DNA of 64,000 nt from Haloarcula regularis (GCF_029338315.1 NZ_CP119794.1:2108001-2172000), one strand, 5' to 3'. Shown: positions 53,520 through 63,399, numbered from the stretch's first letter. Notes: generated by a model not told the origin, from the sequence alone. A program made the numbers and translations.

Positions 53520-55915
53520 ATGGGCAGCGGAGCGCGCGTGCTGGTGTGTGGCGACGACGAGGCGCAGGTCTCACGGGCGGCGGCAGCGCTCGAGCGCGTG
53601 GGTGCGGGGTTCGACGTGCGGACGGCCGGGAACAGCGCCCCTCCGGCGGGGCTCGAGGACGTCGACTGCGTGGTGAGCACGCAGGTCGACCTCCCGGCGT
53701 TCGTGTCCGACCTGCGGTCGGCCCGGCCCGACCTCCCGGTCGTCATCTTCGGGCACGACGACGCGGCCATCGTCCGTCAGGTGCTGCGCGACCGGGACCT
53801 CGAGTACGTCCAGCGCGGCCCCAGCGAGCAGTACGTCGTCCTGGCCGACCGCATCGAACGCGCAGTCGAGGACGAGGCGGCCGACGACGGGACCTTCGAC
53901 CGGCACGCCGAGGTCATCGGTGCGCTCGACGACGGCGTCTACGCACTCGACGACGAGGGACAGTTCGTCTTCGTCAACGGAGCGATGACCGAGCTGACGG
54001 GCTACACCGAGGCGGAACTGCTCGGCGAGCACACGCGCATCATCAAAGACCGGACGACGGTCGAACTCGCCGAGGACAAGCTCCGGGAGCTGCTCTCGGG
54101 CGACGGGCGCGACGACGTGGGGACGACCTTCGAGTTGACTATCCACCGCAAGGACGGCGAGAAGGTCCCCTGCGAGGACCACATGACGGTGCTGTACGGG
54201 GACGACGACGAGTTCCGCGGGACCGCCGGCGTCATCCGTGACATCACCGAGCGCAAGCGCCGCGAGGAGATGCTGTCGGGCCTCCAGGAGACCTCGCGGG
54301 CGCTGATGCAGGCCCCGAGTCGGGAGGAGGTGGCGGCCATCGTCTCCGGGGCGGCCCAGCGGACCCTGGGCCTGGACCTGAACGTCGTGCGTCTCTACGA
54401 CGCCGAGGCCCAGGTCCTGCGGCCGGCCGCGACCACCGCGGCCACCGACGAGCGACTGGGCGAGCGCCCGGTCTACGCCCTCGACGAGGGGTACCCCGGC
54501 GAGGTGTTCGCGACCGGCGAGCCGGTCTTCTACAGCGACGCGGACGGCCTCGACATGGGCGGCGACGAGCCCATCCGGTCGGCGATGTTCTTCCCCATCG
54601 GCGTCCACGGGACCCTGAGCGTCCTCTCGACGGACCTGGACGCCTTCGACGACATCGACCGGCAGGTGGCGAGCCTGCTCGTGACCAACGCCGCGGCGGC
54701 CTGCAACCGCGCGAAACGGGAACAGGAGGTCCGTGAGACGCGCGAGCGCATCGCCACCATCCTCGAACGGATAAACGGCCTCATCGAGAACACCGTGGAG
54801 GTGCTGGTCGAGGCGACGACCCGGGAGGCCGTCGAGTCGGGCGTCTGTGACGAGCTGGTCGCGACCGACCCCTACGTCTTCGCGTGGGTCGGCCGACCCG
54901 ACGTCCGCGACGAGCGCCTGGAGGCTACCGCGTGGGCGGGCGACGTCGACGTCGACGTCGAGACGGTCACCCTCGCGGACGACACCGTCGGCGCCCGGGC
55001 GCTGGCCGAGGACGACCCGGAGATACACACCGCCCTCGAGGACAGTGAGACCGAGTGGGTCCGACAGGCCCACGCCGCCGGCGTCGAGTCGGTGATGGCC
55101 ATCCCGCTATCGTACACCGACTCGACGTACGGCGTCCTGTTCGTCTGTGCCGACCAGGCCGACGCCTTTGACGACCGCGAACAGGTCGTCCTCGAGGCGC
55201 TGGGGCGGGCCGTCGCCAACGCCATCAACGCCATCGAGAGCGGGAAGATACTCTCGGCGAACAAGGTGGTCGAACTGGAGTTCACCGTCGACGACCGGCG
55301 CCTGCTGCTGAGTCGCCTCTCGGCGAGCACCGGCGCGACGCTCACCTCCGAGGGGACGGTCATCAACGACGACGGGTCGCTCCGGCTGTACCTGACGTCG
55401 ACGGGGCCGACTCCGACGAGGTGCTCGCGGCCCTCGAGGACGACGACTCGGTCGCGAAGGTCCGGCGCGTCGCCGAACACGAGGGCGAGACCCTCTTTGA
55501 CGTGACGGTCACCGGGTCGCTGCTGGCCAGGCTCGTCGACCACGGCGCCGTCCCCCGGGCCGTCGGCGGCGAGAACGGCGTCGCCCGCTACACCGTCGAA
55601 CTGCCCTACCAGGCCGACGCCCGCGAGGTCTTCAGCATCGTCGAGGACAACTACGACGGCGTCGACCTGGCGAGCTACCACGAACACGAGCGGCCAGTCC
55701 GGACCCAACAGGAGTTCCGGGCCGCGCTGGCCGAGCAGTTCACCGACCGCCAGGAGACGGCGCTGCGGACGGCCTACCTCGGGGGCTTTTTCGCCTGGCC
55801 ACGGGAGGTCGACGGCGACGAGCTGGCCTCGGCGATGGACATCTCCCGGCCGACCTACCACCAGCACCTCCGGGCGGCCCAGCAGAAGGTGTTCCGCGAA
55901 CTGTTCGAGAACTGA
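53520..55915 (+). CDS. Receiver/PAS/GAF bacterioopsin-activator type regulator (one frameshift)
   Basis: 798 residues if repaired. Domains: a receiver-like fold (1-115, LVCGDDEAQVSRAAAALERV, no clear phosphorylatable Asp), PAS (about 125-245), GAF (about 260-400), second GAF (about 420-575), Bat domain, and C-terminal HTH-10 (LTDRQETALRTAYLGGFFAW to PTYHQHLRAAQQKVFREL). The frame breaks at a G4 run (55403-55406), after YLTST, continuing GADSDEVLAALEDDDSV if a fifth G is added. Second Bat-type gene in the window. Light, redox or metabolite sensing is the family theme. Confidence 0.85.
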
Positions 55916-56001
55916 CCGCCAGGGCGCGCAGTGTGTCCCTGTGTGCGGCGTTCGTCTCTTCACATCACTCCGGGCGGCACCAAGCTATTTAGTCACCTGA
56001 A

Positions 56002-57207
56002 ATGATAATTATAGTACGATGTCACGCTGGGTGGGGGGGTGACCACCGGTGGGACCGAGTCACGGAGTGGTGGGTCCCGACGGTGAGCCTGATGGCGATC
56101 GGAGTGCTGACGGTGGTCGTCTGGGTGCAGGTGCCAGACCCCGGGTACGCGCTGCTGGACATCGCGCTGCCGACGGCGTGTGCCAGCGTCGCCGTCTGGC
56201 AGGGCCTCCGGTTGCGCCAGCGTGCGACGGTCGAGGACACCGAGACGGTGGTCCGCTGGTTCACCGGCGGCCTGGTCGTCATGGGCTGTCTCGGCCTGTG
56301 GCCGGTCGTCCTGCGGGCCACCGGCCAGCCGGCGGTACCGGTCGGGGTCAGGCTGCTGACCGAGATCGTCGCCGGCGGCCTCTTCGGCCTCGCGGTGGGC
56401 CTCTACAGCGTCCGTGCCCGCGAGTCGACGCAGCGAGCCACGGAGGAGGAGGTCAAGCGGGAGCTGCTCGAACGCCAGCGGGAGGCCAACGACCTGCTGA
56501 ACCGGACGCTGCGCCACCAGCTGCGCAACGGCCTGACGGTCGTGCGGGGTCGGGGCGAACTGCTTGCAGCCGAGGGCGACACCGACCAGCGACAGTGGGC
56601 TCGGACCGTCGTCGACAAGAGCGACCAGATGGCCGAGACGGTCGACAAGATCGCCGACATCACCGAGGCGATGACCGGCGAGACCGACCTCGAGCCCGTC
56701 GGCCTCTCGACGGTCGTCACCGCCCAGGCCGGGGCCGTCCGGCGTGCGTACCCCGAGGCGTCGGTCACCGTCGAGTCGGTCCCTGACTGTGCGGTCCGGG
56801 CCGACGACCTGCTCGAGCGGGCGCTGTACAACGTCCTCGAGAACGCCGTCGAACACAACGACGGCGCCCGCCCGACGGTGGTCGTCGACGCGACGGTGAC
56901 CGGCGCGACGGCCCGGGTGCGGGTCGCCGACGACGGGGACGGCATCCCGGAGGCCGCCCGCGACCGGGTGCTCGAAGCCAACGAGCGGGGCCTCGAGAGC
57001 GACGGCGACGGCCTCGGCCTGTTCCTGACGGCGTCGATACTCGAGCAGTACGGTGGCGACGTGACGGTCTGCGAGAGCCGCCTGGGCGGGGCGCGCGTGG
57101 ACCTCTCGCTCCCGCTGGCCGCCGTCGACTGCCCCGGCGTCACGGGCGACGACGCGGCCAGGGCCGCGGTCGGCCTTCCCGACAGTGGCCGGGGCACCCT
57201 GCTGTGA
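56002..57207 (+). CDS. Membrane sensor histidine kinase
   Basis: 401 residues. Three to four TM helices in the first 150 residues (VSLMAIGVLTVVVWVQV, LDIALPTACASVAVW), then a kinase core: H-box NRTLRHQLRNGLTVVRG, N-box NVLENAVEHN, G1 DDGDGIP, G2 SDGDGLGLFLTAS. The start is uncertain: ATG 56002 gives MIIIVRCHAGW, but ATG 56019 would fit a TATTTAG box and needs six instead of seven G after it. The sensor is a short membrane domain without large external loop, so it may sense membrane state. Confidence 0.85.
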   Translation: MIIIVRCHAGWGGDHRWDRVTEWWVPTVSLMAIGVLTVVVWVQVPDPGYALLDIALPTACASVAVWQGLRLRQRATVEDTETVVRWFTGGLVVMGCLGLWPVVLRATGQPAVPVGVRLLTEIVAGGLFGLAVGLYSVRARESTQRATEEEVKRELLERQREANDLLNRTLRHQLRNGLTVVRGRGELLAAEGDTDQRQWARTVVDKSDQMAETVDKIADITEAMTGETDLEPVGLSTVVTAQAGAVRRAYPEASVTVESVPDCAVRADDLLERALYNVLENAVEHNDGARPTVVVDATVTGATARVRVADDGDGIPEAARDRVLEANERGLESDGDGLGLFLTASILEQYGGDVTVCESRLGGARVDLSLPLAAVDCPGVTGDDAARAAVGLPDSGRGTLL

Positions 57208-57262
57208 CCCGGGCCGGGACCGCGGCTTACTTGTCGGGTGGTGCCCTACCGGTCGACGACCA

Positions 57263-58266
57263 ATGGACGCGCCGCTGTGGACCGAGACCCACGCCCCGAC
57301 GCTCGCGGACATCCCCAGCAGCAGGCCCGCGAGCACCTCCAGGGAGCCATCGAGGAGCCGATGAACCTGCTGGTCCACGGGCCGAAGGGGGCGGGCAAGA
57401 CGGCCGCCGTCCGCGCCTACGCCCGGGAGGTCCACGCGAACCCCGACGCCGACTTCACCGAGATAAACGTCGCCGACGTCTTCGGTATGACGAAAAAGGA
57501 GGTCGCCAGCGACCCTCGCTTTGCCTCCTTTATCGACAGCAAGCGCCGCCGCGAGTCCTCGAAGGCCGACCTCATCAATCACGTGCTGAAGGAGTCGGCC
57601 AGCTACGCGCCCGTCTCGGGAACCTACAAGACCATCCTGCTTGACAACGCCGAGGACATCCGCGAGGACTTCCAGCAGGCGCTGCGTCGCGTGATGGAGC
57701 AGTACTACGAGGCGACGCAGTTCGTCATCGCGACGCGCCAGCCCTCGGCGCTCATCCCGCCTATCCGCTCGCGCTGTTTCCCGGTCGTCGTACGCGCGCC
57801 GACCCACGAGGAGACGGTGGCTGTGCTCCGGGAGGTCGCCACAGCCGAGGGGGTCGAGTTCGACGACGACGGCCTGGAGTACGTCGCCGGCTACGCCGAG
57901 GGCGACCTCCGGACCGCCATCCTCTCGGCCCAGACGACCTACGAGGACGCCGGGGAACTGACGATGGACGCCGCCTACGAGACGCTGAACGCCATCGAGG
58001 CCGACGACCAGGTCGAGGCGATGGTCGAGGCCGCCGAAGCGGGCCGGTTCTCCGACGCCCGTTCGACGCTCGACGACCTGCTCGTCGACGAGGGGTACGG
58101 CGCCGCGGACGTCCTCGAGGACCTGCTCTCGGTCGCCCGGTCGCGCTACTCCGGGGCGCGCCTCGCCGAGGTCCACCGCCTGGCCGGGGAGACCGACATG
58201 GCGCTGGTCGACGCGGCCAACGAGCGCATCCACCTCGCGCACCTGCTGGCGCAACTGGGCGAGTAG
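57263..58266 (+). CDS. rfcS: Replication factor C small subunit (one frameshift)
   Basis: 334 residues if repaired. Clamp loader ATPase for PCNA. Start MDAPLWTETHAPTLADIP, then break at a C4 run (57313-57316), continuing QQQAREHLQGAIEEP if a fifth C is added. Walker A HGPKGAGKTAAVRAYA, then KTILLDNAEDIREDFQQALR (Walker B, with DNAE instead of DEAD) and RQPSALIPPIRSRC (SRC motif). DNAE suggests the second, diverged small subunit type of haloarchaea. Break is near certain to be a base loss. Confidence 0.9.
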
Positions 58267-58305
58267 CGAGGCACCGTTCGGTCGGATTCGGCGGCTTCGA
58301 AATCC

Positions 58306-58310
58306 TTTTA
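58306..58310 (+). promoter_or_regulatory. TATA-like element of rps24e
   Basis: CTTTTA at 58305-58310, 33-38 bp before ATG 58343. Confidence 0.4.
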
Positions 58311-58342
58311 CCCGTTTCGCGGGGAAGTAGAGCCAACGAACT

Positions 58343-58657
58343 ATGGACATCGACATCATCGAGGAAGACGAGAACCCGATGTTGCACCGGACGGACGTCC
58401 GCTTCGAGGTCGTCCACGACGAAGCGACGCCCTCGCGGCTCTCCGTGCGCGACTCGCTGGCGGCGAAGCTGAACAAGGACGCCGAGGAGGTCGTCGTCCA
58501 CAAGCTGGACACGAAGTTCGGCATGCGCAAGACCATCGGCTACGCGAAGGTCTACGACAGCCCCGAAGACGCCCGCGACGTCGAGCAAGACCACATGCTC
58601 GAGCGCAACAAGATCGTCGCCGACGGCGAGGCCGAGGAAGAGGCCGAGGAGGCATAA
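58343..58657 (+). CDS. rps24e: 30S ribosomal protein S24e
   Basis: 104 residues. Family stretches: [39 protein letters not shown] and an acidic tail (EAEEEAEEA). One base after its stop comes the rps27ae ATG; kae1-bud32 follows. The order is conserved in archaea. Confidence 0.97.
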   Translation: MDIDIIEEDENPMLHRTDVRFEVVHDEATPSRLSVRDSLAAKLNKDAEEVVVHKLDTKFGMRKTIGYAKVYDSPEDARDVEQDHMLERNKIVADGEAEEEAEEA

Positions 58658-58658
58658 G

Positions 58659-58790
58659 ATGGCCCGCAACGAGTACTACGAGGACGGCGAACTGACGCGG
58701 GAGACATGTCCCCGGTGTGGCGACACCGTGCTAGCGGAACACGAGGACCGACAGACCTGCGGGAAGTGCGGCTACACCAACTGGAAGTAA
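58659..58790 (+). CDS. rps27ae: 30S ribosomal protein S27ae
   Basis: 43 residues, [20 protein letters not shown], with CPRC and CGKC pairs binding zinc, ending GYTNWK. Length and order behind S24e are typical. Overlaps no gene; nine bases before the kae1 start. Confidence 0.96.
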   Translation: MARNEYYEDGELTRETCPRCGDTVLAEHEDRQTCGKCGYTNWK

Positions 58791-58799
58791 GGCCCCCGC

Positions 58800-60518
58800 A
58801 TGCGCGTTCTGGGTATCGAAGGCACCGCCTGGGCAGCCAGTGCTGCGATATTCGAGACGAGGGACCCGACGAGCGCGAGCGACGCCGACCACGTCTTCAT
58901 CGAGACCGACGCCTACCAGCCCGAGAGTGGCGGCATCCACCCGCGCGAGGCCGCCGAGCACATGGGCGAGGCCATCCCGCAGGTCGTCGAGACGGCGCTC
59001 GACCACGCCCGCGAGCAGGCCGGGGCGGCCGGTGCGGGCGCGGACGCTCCCCTCGATGCAGTCGCCTTCTCCCGCGGTCCCGGTCTCGGCCCCTGCCTGC
59101 GCATCGTCGGAACCGCCGCCCGCGCCGTCGCCCAGCGCTTCGACGTCCCGCTCGTGGGCGTCAACCACATGGTCGCCCACCTCGAGGTCGGCCGCCACCA
59201 ATCGGGCTTTGCCTCGCCGGTCTGCCTGAACGCCTCCGGCGCGAACGCCCACCTGCTGGGGTACCGCAACGGCCGGTACCGCGTGCTGGGCGAGACGATG
59301 GACACCGGCGTCGGCAACGCCATCGACAAGTTCACCCGCCATCTCGACTGGTCCCACCCCGGCGGGCCGAAGGTCGAACAGCACGCGAAAAAGGGGGAGT
59401 ACCACCCGCTGCCCTACGTCGTCAAGGGGATGGACTTCTCCTTCTCGGGCATCATGAGCGCCGCCAAGCAGGCCGTCGACGACGGCGTCTCCGCGAGCAA
59501 TGCGAGCGGAGGCTCGTCGGACGCACCTCGTTCGTCCGACGGTGTGCCGGTCGAGGACGTCTGTCGCGGCCTCGAGGAGACCATCTTCGCGATGCTGACC
59601 GAGGTCTCGGAGCGCGCCCTCTCGCTGACCGACGCCGACGAACTCGTCCTGGGCGGCGGCGTCGGCCAGAACGCCCGCCTCCAGGGGATGCTGCGGGAGA
59701 TGTGCGAGCAGCGCGGCGCCGAGTTCTACGCCCCCGAGAACCGCTTTCTCAGAGACAACGCCGGGATGATCGCGATGCTCGGCGCGAAGATGTACGCCGC
59801 CGGCGACACGCTGGCCGTCGAGGACTCGGGCATCGACGCCGACTTCCGACCCGACGAGGTGGCGGTGACCTGGCGCGGCGACGAGACCGTCGGGGCCGGC
59901 CACCGCGGTGCGCCAGCGGACGCCGCCGTCCAGGGTGCCGAGGCGACAGTCTCCTTCGAGGGCAATACCGTCGTCAAGGACCGCGTCCCGCGAACCTACC
60001 GGCATCCGCGACTCGACGAGCGACTGCGCGTCGAGCGCACCCGCCAGGAGGTCCGGCTTACGGCCGACGCACGCCGCCACGGCGTCCCGACGCCGCTGGT
60101 CAAGGACGTCGACCCCCAGCAGGCACGCATCGTCTTCCAGCGCGTCGGCGACTGCGACCTGCGGGAGGCGCTGACCGCCGACCGGGTCCGGGACGTTGGC
60201 CGGCACCTCGCGCGCATCCACGACGCCGGGTTCGTCCACGGCGACCCGACGACGCGGAACGTGCGGGTCGCGACCCGGACGGAAACCGTCGACCGCCCGC
60301 GGACCTTCCTCATCGACTTCGGGCTGGGCTATTACACCCGGGAGGCCGAGGACCACGCGATGGACCTGCACGTCCTCTCGCAATCGCTTGCGGGGACGGC
60401 CGACGACGACGCGGCGCTGGTCGCGGCCGCCGAGGACGCCTACCGAGAGGCGAGCGACCACGCCGACGACGTGTTCCGGAGCCTGGCGGACATCGAGGGA
60501 CGCGGGCGGTACCAGTAG
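58800..60518 (+). CDS. kae1-bud32: Kae1-Bud32 fusion (KEOPS t6A synthase and kinase)
   Basis: 572 residues. Kae1 part (1-345): GIEGTAWAASAAIF, metal site NHMVAHLE (HxxxH), ASGANAHLLGYRNGRYRVLG, GGGVGQNARLQGML and MIAMLGAKMY. It transfers threonylcarbamoyl from the adenylate made by TsaC (5354-5941) onto tRNA A37. Bud32 part (about 370-572): NTVVKDRVPRTYRHP, FVHGDPTTRNVRVAT (catalytic HGD) and FLIDFGLGYYTREAEDHAMD (DFG). An insert of about 18 residues (SASNASGGSSDAPRSSDG) at 59488-59547 interrupts Kae1. Fused form is usual in euryarchaea. Confidence 0.96.
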   Translation: MRVLGIEGTAWAASAAIFETRDPTSASDADHVFIETDAYQPESGGIHPREAAEHMGEAIPQVVETALDHAREQAGAAGAGADAPLDAVAFSRGPGLGPCLRIVGTAARAVAQRFDVPLVGVNHMVAHLEVGRHQSGFASPVCLNASGANAHLLGYRNGRYRVLGETMDTGVGNAIDKFTRHLDWSHPGGPKVEQHAKKGEYHPLPYVVKGMDFSFSGIMSAAKQAVDDGVSASNASGGSSDAPRSSDGVPVEDVCRGLEETIFAMLTEVSERALSLTDADELVLGGGVGQNARLQGMLREMCEQRGAEFYAPENRFLRDNAGMIAMLGAKMYAAGDTLAVEDSGIDADFRPDEVAVTWRGDETVGAGHRGAPADAAVQGAEATVSFEGNTVVKDRVPRTYRHPRLDERLRVERTRQEVRLTADARRHGVPTPLVKDVDPQQARIVFQRVGDCDLREALTADRVRDVGRHLARIHDAGFVHGDPTTRNVRVATRTETVDRPRTFLIDFGLGYYTREAEDHAMDLHVLSQSLAGTADDDAALVAAAEDAYREASDHADDVFRSLADIEGRGRYQ

Positions 60519-60843
60519 GCGGCCGTCACCCGTCTTCGGAACCGACTCCAGGTCCTGGATCTCGACGGTGCCACGGCCGTTCCCCCGGAGCACGACGATG
60601 GCGCCGCGTGTCGCGAACTCGACTTCGATGTATACGTCGGCCAGGTCGACGGTGGCGAGAGTTCGACGCGAGAGCGGTCCGAAACGGATTCGAACCGGAG
60701 CCAGACGTGCTCGCTGCGCTCACGGTTTCGCCGTTCGAATGGGTGATTCTCGCTCCGCTCAAACCGCCCATTCGCTGCGCGCGACTGGCAGGGTTCGAAC
60801 CTCGTCGAGATATCTCTCGCCCACGAGTTCGTTCGCGAGAAGA
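60519..60843. repeat. tRNA-flanking block with gene remnant, downstream of tRNA-Gln
   Basis: 325 bp without a complete gene. 60689-60800 has the CAGACGTGCTCGC and CGCTGCGCGCGACTG-CAGGGTTCGAA parts seen beside tRNA-Thr, and 60678-60697 copies the tRNA T-arm. On the minus strand 60540-60660 reads like a coding tail (VDLADVYIEVEFATRGAIVV and GTVEIQDLESV) with no start; perhaps a truncated gene. Confidence 0.5.
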
Positions 60844-60915
60844 TAGTCCCAGAAGGATTCGAACCTTCGTCGAAGCCCCAGAAGGCTTCAGGATTGGCCA
60901 CTACCCCATGGGACT
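60844..60915 (-). tRNA. tRNA-Gln (CTG anticodon), one base short in anticodon arm
   Basis: 72 nt. Acceptor AGTCCCA/TGGGACT pairs exactly; T-arm AAGGTTCGAATCCTT is intact; discriminator A. The anticodon arm reads AAGCC-TTCTGGG-GCTT with four G after CT (60876-60879); a fifth G gives a perfect 5-bp stem and the CTG anticodon. This fits the base-loss pattern of the window. Decodes CAG. Confidence 0.88.
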
Positions 60916-61049
60916 GCTGCACCCGTCTCTACCCGGTGGTCCCTTGTAAGCGTTGCGCGATGGAATCGGGGGTGTCATACGCCAGCAGGCGGCGCATCGG
61001 CCGGCCGAACATCGACACCGCTTTGCCACGCTGGCCGCCAGGGTCGCGT

Positions 61050-61658
61050 ATGTACGTCGGACGTTTCGTCGTCGTCGCGCCCGAGGTCGGCGCCTACCGC
61101 GTCTCCTCGCGCTCGTTCCCGAACCGCCAGGCGGTCGCCCGCGACGGCACCGTCACCGTCGAACCCACGCCGGACGCCCCGGAGACGGACAACCCTTACA
61201 TCTCCTACAACGGCGTCCGCGTGACCGAGCGCGGCGCGGTTGTCGGCAACGGCTCCCACGTCGACCCCATCGCCGAGAAACTCGCGCTGGGCTATCCCGC
61301 TCGCGACGCGCTGGCCGAACCGCTGCTGGCGCTGGACTTCGAGAAGGACGACTACGACACGCCGCGCATCGCCGGCATCGTCGGCCTGGACGCCGACGAC
61401 CCGACGACGACCGTCGACGGGCCGGGCGCGGTCGTCGGGACCGTCCGCCGGGACGCCCTGCTCGTCGAGGAAGTCACCGAACCGACGCTCGTCGCCACCT
61501 ACGAGGAGGACAGCCCGACCGCGTTCGACCTCGACGCGACGGATGCCGCCGGCGCGGCCCGCGAGGTCTACGACCACGAGTTCGAACACGCCGTCTGTGC
61601 CGCCGGCGTCGCCGGGACGGCCGGCGACTTCGACGTCAGCGTCTACAACGGCGAGTGA
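61050..61658 (+). CDS. purO: IMP cyclohydrolase, archaeal PurO
   Basis: 202 residues. It closes the last ring of IMP in purine synthesis. PurO stretches: [47 protein letters not shown] and [20 protein letters not shown]. Start at 61050 is the ATG at the conserved MYVGRF. Together with prs it supplies purines. Followed 51 bp later by the phosphoesterase gene. Confidence 0.95.
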   Translation: MYVGRFVVVAPEVGAYRVSSRSFPNRQAVARDGTVTVEPTPDAPETDNPYISYNGVRVTERGAVVGNGSHVDPIAEKLALGYPARDALAEPLLALDFEKDDYDTPRIAGIVGLDADDPTTTVDGPGAVVGTVRRDALLVEEVTEPTLVATYEEDSPTAFDLDATDAAGAAREVYDHEFEHAVCAAGVAGTAGDFDVSVYNGE

Positions 61659-61709
61659 GGTCCCCTCGAGCACCGACACTCAAGGTCCTCCAGCGGATAG
61701 CATCGGGGC

Positions 61710-62408
61710 ATGAAGGTTGGGGTACTCTCGGACATCCACGGGAACCGCGTGGCGCTCGAAGCCGTCCTCGAAGACATGCCGCCGGTCGACCGGCTGGTCT
61801 GTGCCGGCGACGTGGTCGGCTACAACCCCTGGCACGCCGACTGCGTCGACGCGATGCGCGGCGAGACCGGGGCGCTGCCCGACGGCGTGCCCTGGCCCGA
61901 CGCGCCGGTGCCGACGGTGATGGGAAACCACGACCGGGCGGTGGCCAGCGAGACGCCCTTCGCGTTCAACTCGATGGCCGCCGCCGGCGTCAAGCACGCC
62001 CGCGAGCAGCTCGACGAGACACAACTGGCGTGGGTCGCGGACCTCCCGGAGGAACGTCTGGTCTGTGAAGACCGGGTGAAGCTCGTCCACGGCCACCCAC
62101 GGGACCCGGACCACTACACCTACCCCAGCGAGTTCGGCCCGGACCTGCTAGGTGTGGAGGACGTCCTCGTGATGGGCCACACCCACCACCAGCACCACGA
62201 GGTGTACGACGAGGGCGTCGTGATGAACCCCGGGAGCGTCGGCCAGCCTCGCGACGGCGACCCTCGGGCTGCCTACGCCGTGCTCGACCTCGATTCGACG
62301 ACCGTCGAGGACCGCCGGGTCGAGTACGACGTCGACGCGGTCGCCGAAGCCGTCACGGACGCGGGCCTCCCCCGGAAGATCGGGGCGCGACTGTCACAGG
62401 GGCGCTAG
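61710..62408 (+). CDS. Calcineurin-type metallophosphoesterase (YfcE-like)
   Basis: 232 residues. All five motifs are present: DIHGNRVALEAVL, GDVVGYNPW, GNHDRAV, VHGHPRDPDHY and GHTHHQHHE, binding two metals. Similar proteins are phosphodiesterases or phosphatases. Substrate unknown. Start at 61710 (MKVGVLSDIHGN). Confidence 0.93.
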   Translation: MKVGVLSDIHGNRVALEAVLEDMPPVDRLVCAGDVVGYNPWHADCVDAMRGETGALPDGVPWPDAPVPTVMGNHDRAVASETPFAFNSMAAAGVKHAREQLDETQLAWVADLPEERLVCEDRVKLVHGHPRDPDHYTYPSEFGPDLLGVEDVLVMGHTHHQHHEVYDEGVVMNPGSVGQPRDGDPRAAYAVLDLDSTTVEDRRVEYDVDAVAEAVTDAGLPRKIGARLSQGR

Positions 62409-62606
62409 GCCAACCGTGGAGCGAGGCGAGTCGCCGTCGGCCCGGCCGTCGACGCCCCCCGTGAGAAGTCCGGCGTGGTGCCGAGCGTACCCGACGACTG
62501 ACTGGGAACTAGTCAGGTAGCAAATTCCCCTAATCGGGACGTAGAGGTGTCAGAAGACCCGATAGTAGCAATACTGTTTTGTCGGATGTCGACCGAGAGG
62601 CGTGGT

Positions 62607-63062
62607 ATGGGGAACAATTCTAGTGGGGAGGCCGAGCCGAACGACGGGTCGAAACCGCACGTACCGAACCCGGAGGCCATCGCGGACGCGGTCCTGAAGT
62701 TGGACCACGTCCACGACGCGCTCGGCCATCCTCGCCGGCGATACCTCTGTTATACGCTCTTAGAGCGGACGGAGTGGTCGCTGACCGACCTGGCGACGAA
62801 TATCGCCGCCTGGGAGGGCGACGTTCCCGAACACGAGGTCCGACCGGACGAACGCACCGCGGTGTACGTCTCGCTGTACCACAACCACGTTCCGAACCTT
62901 GTCGAGCGGCGGGTAGTGGCGTACGACGAGACGACCGAGACGCTGTCCGCCGCGGAGAACACCCAGCAAGTGCTCGCAGCGCTGGAAGGCATCGGGGCGA
63001 GCCTCAACGGCGCCCAGGAAACTCACGCACGGAGTGAGATAGATGACGAGTCGACAAGATAG
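62607..63062 (+). CDS. DUF7344 winged-helix protein
   Basis: 151 residues. It starts MGNNSSGEAEPNDGSKPHVP; HTH: HDALGHPRRRYLCYTLLERT then WSLTDLATNIAAWEGDVPEH, VYVSLYHNHVPNLVERRVVA. This DUF7344 is found in haloarchaeal regulators. ATG 62586 and GTG 62547 are other starts; a TACTGTTTT box at 62572-62580 favours the later ones. It overlaps the HalOD1 gene by 20 bp, so the two are coupled. Confidence 0.8.
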   Translation: MGNNSSGEAEPNDGSKPHVPNPEAIADAVLKLDHVHDALGHPRRRYLCYTLLERTEWSLTDLATNIAAWEGDVPEHEVRPDERTAVYVSLYHNHVPNLVERRVVAYDETTETLSAAENTQQVLAALEGIGASLNGAQETHARSEIDDESTR

Positions 63063-63399
63063 GAACAGCAAGGAGGGGGAGTACCTCGGCGACAGAACGA
63101 ACGACCTGACGCAGGCGGCCCAGCGTCGCTACGACGGCGAGCGCGAGCTCACGACCGAGATCGTCTACGCCGTCGCGGCGGCGAGGGGCGTCGAACCGAC
63201 CGACGTGCACTCGCCGCCGCTGTACGAGTGCGTGGACGCGGCGACCGTCGAGACCGCGCTGTTCGGGCGGTCGACGAGCGAGGACCGACCGGTGGCCGAC
63301 GGCACCGTCGAGTTCACCTACGCGGAGTTCCTGGTGACGGTCCGGAAGGACGGCTGGATCCAGGTCTCCGAGACCGGAGCGCGTCAGAAGACGTCCTGA
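63043..63399 (+). CDS. HalOD1 output-domain protein
   Basis: 118 residues. The HalOD1 domain spans about 30-110: LTTEIVYAVAAARGVEPTDV and GTVEFTYAEFLVTVRKDGWI. HalOD1 is a haloarchaeal output domain often coupled to receiver or HTH proteins. Here it overlaps the DUF7344 gene by 20 bp, suggesting a joint regulator. It is convergent with lysC, overlapping its stop by 16 bp. Confidence 0.8.
   Translation: MTSRQDRNSKEGEYLGDRTNDLTQAAQRRYDGERELTTEIVYAVAAARGVEPTDVHSPPLYECVDAATVETALFGRSTSEDRPVADGTVEFTYAEFLVTVRKDGWIQVSETGARQKTS

Noticed and set aside
55993-58536. Long minus-strand open frame (847 codons) opposite the histidine kinase and rfcS
   Set aside because: Antisense shadow of GC-rich genes; the plus-strand proteins are recognisable and this frame has no family features.
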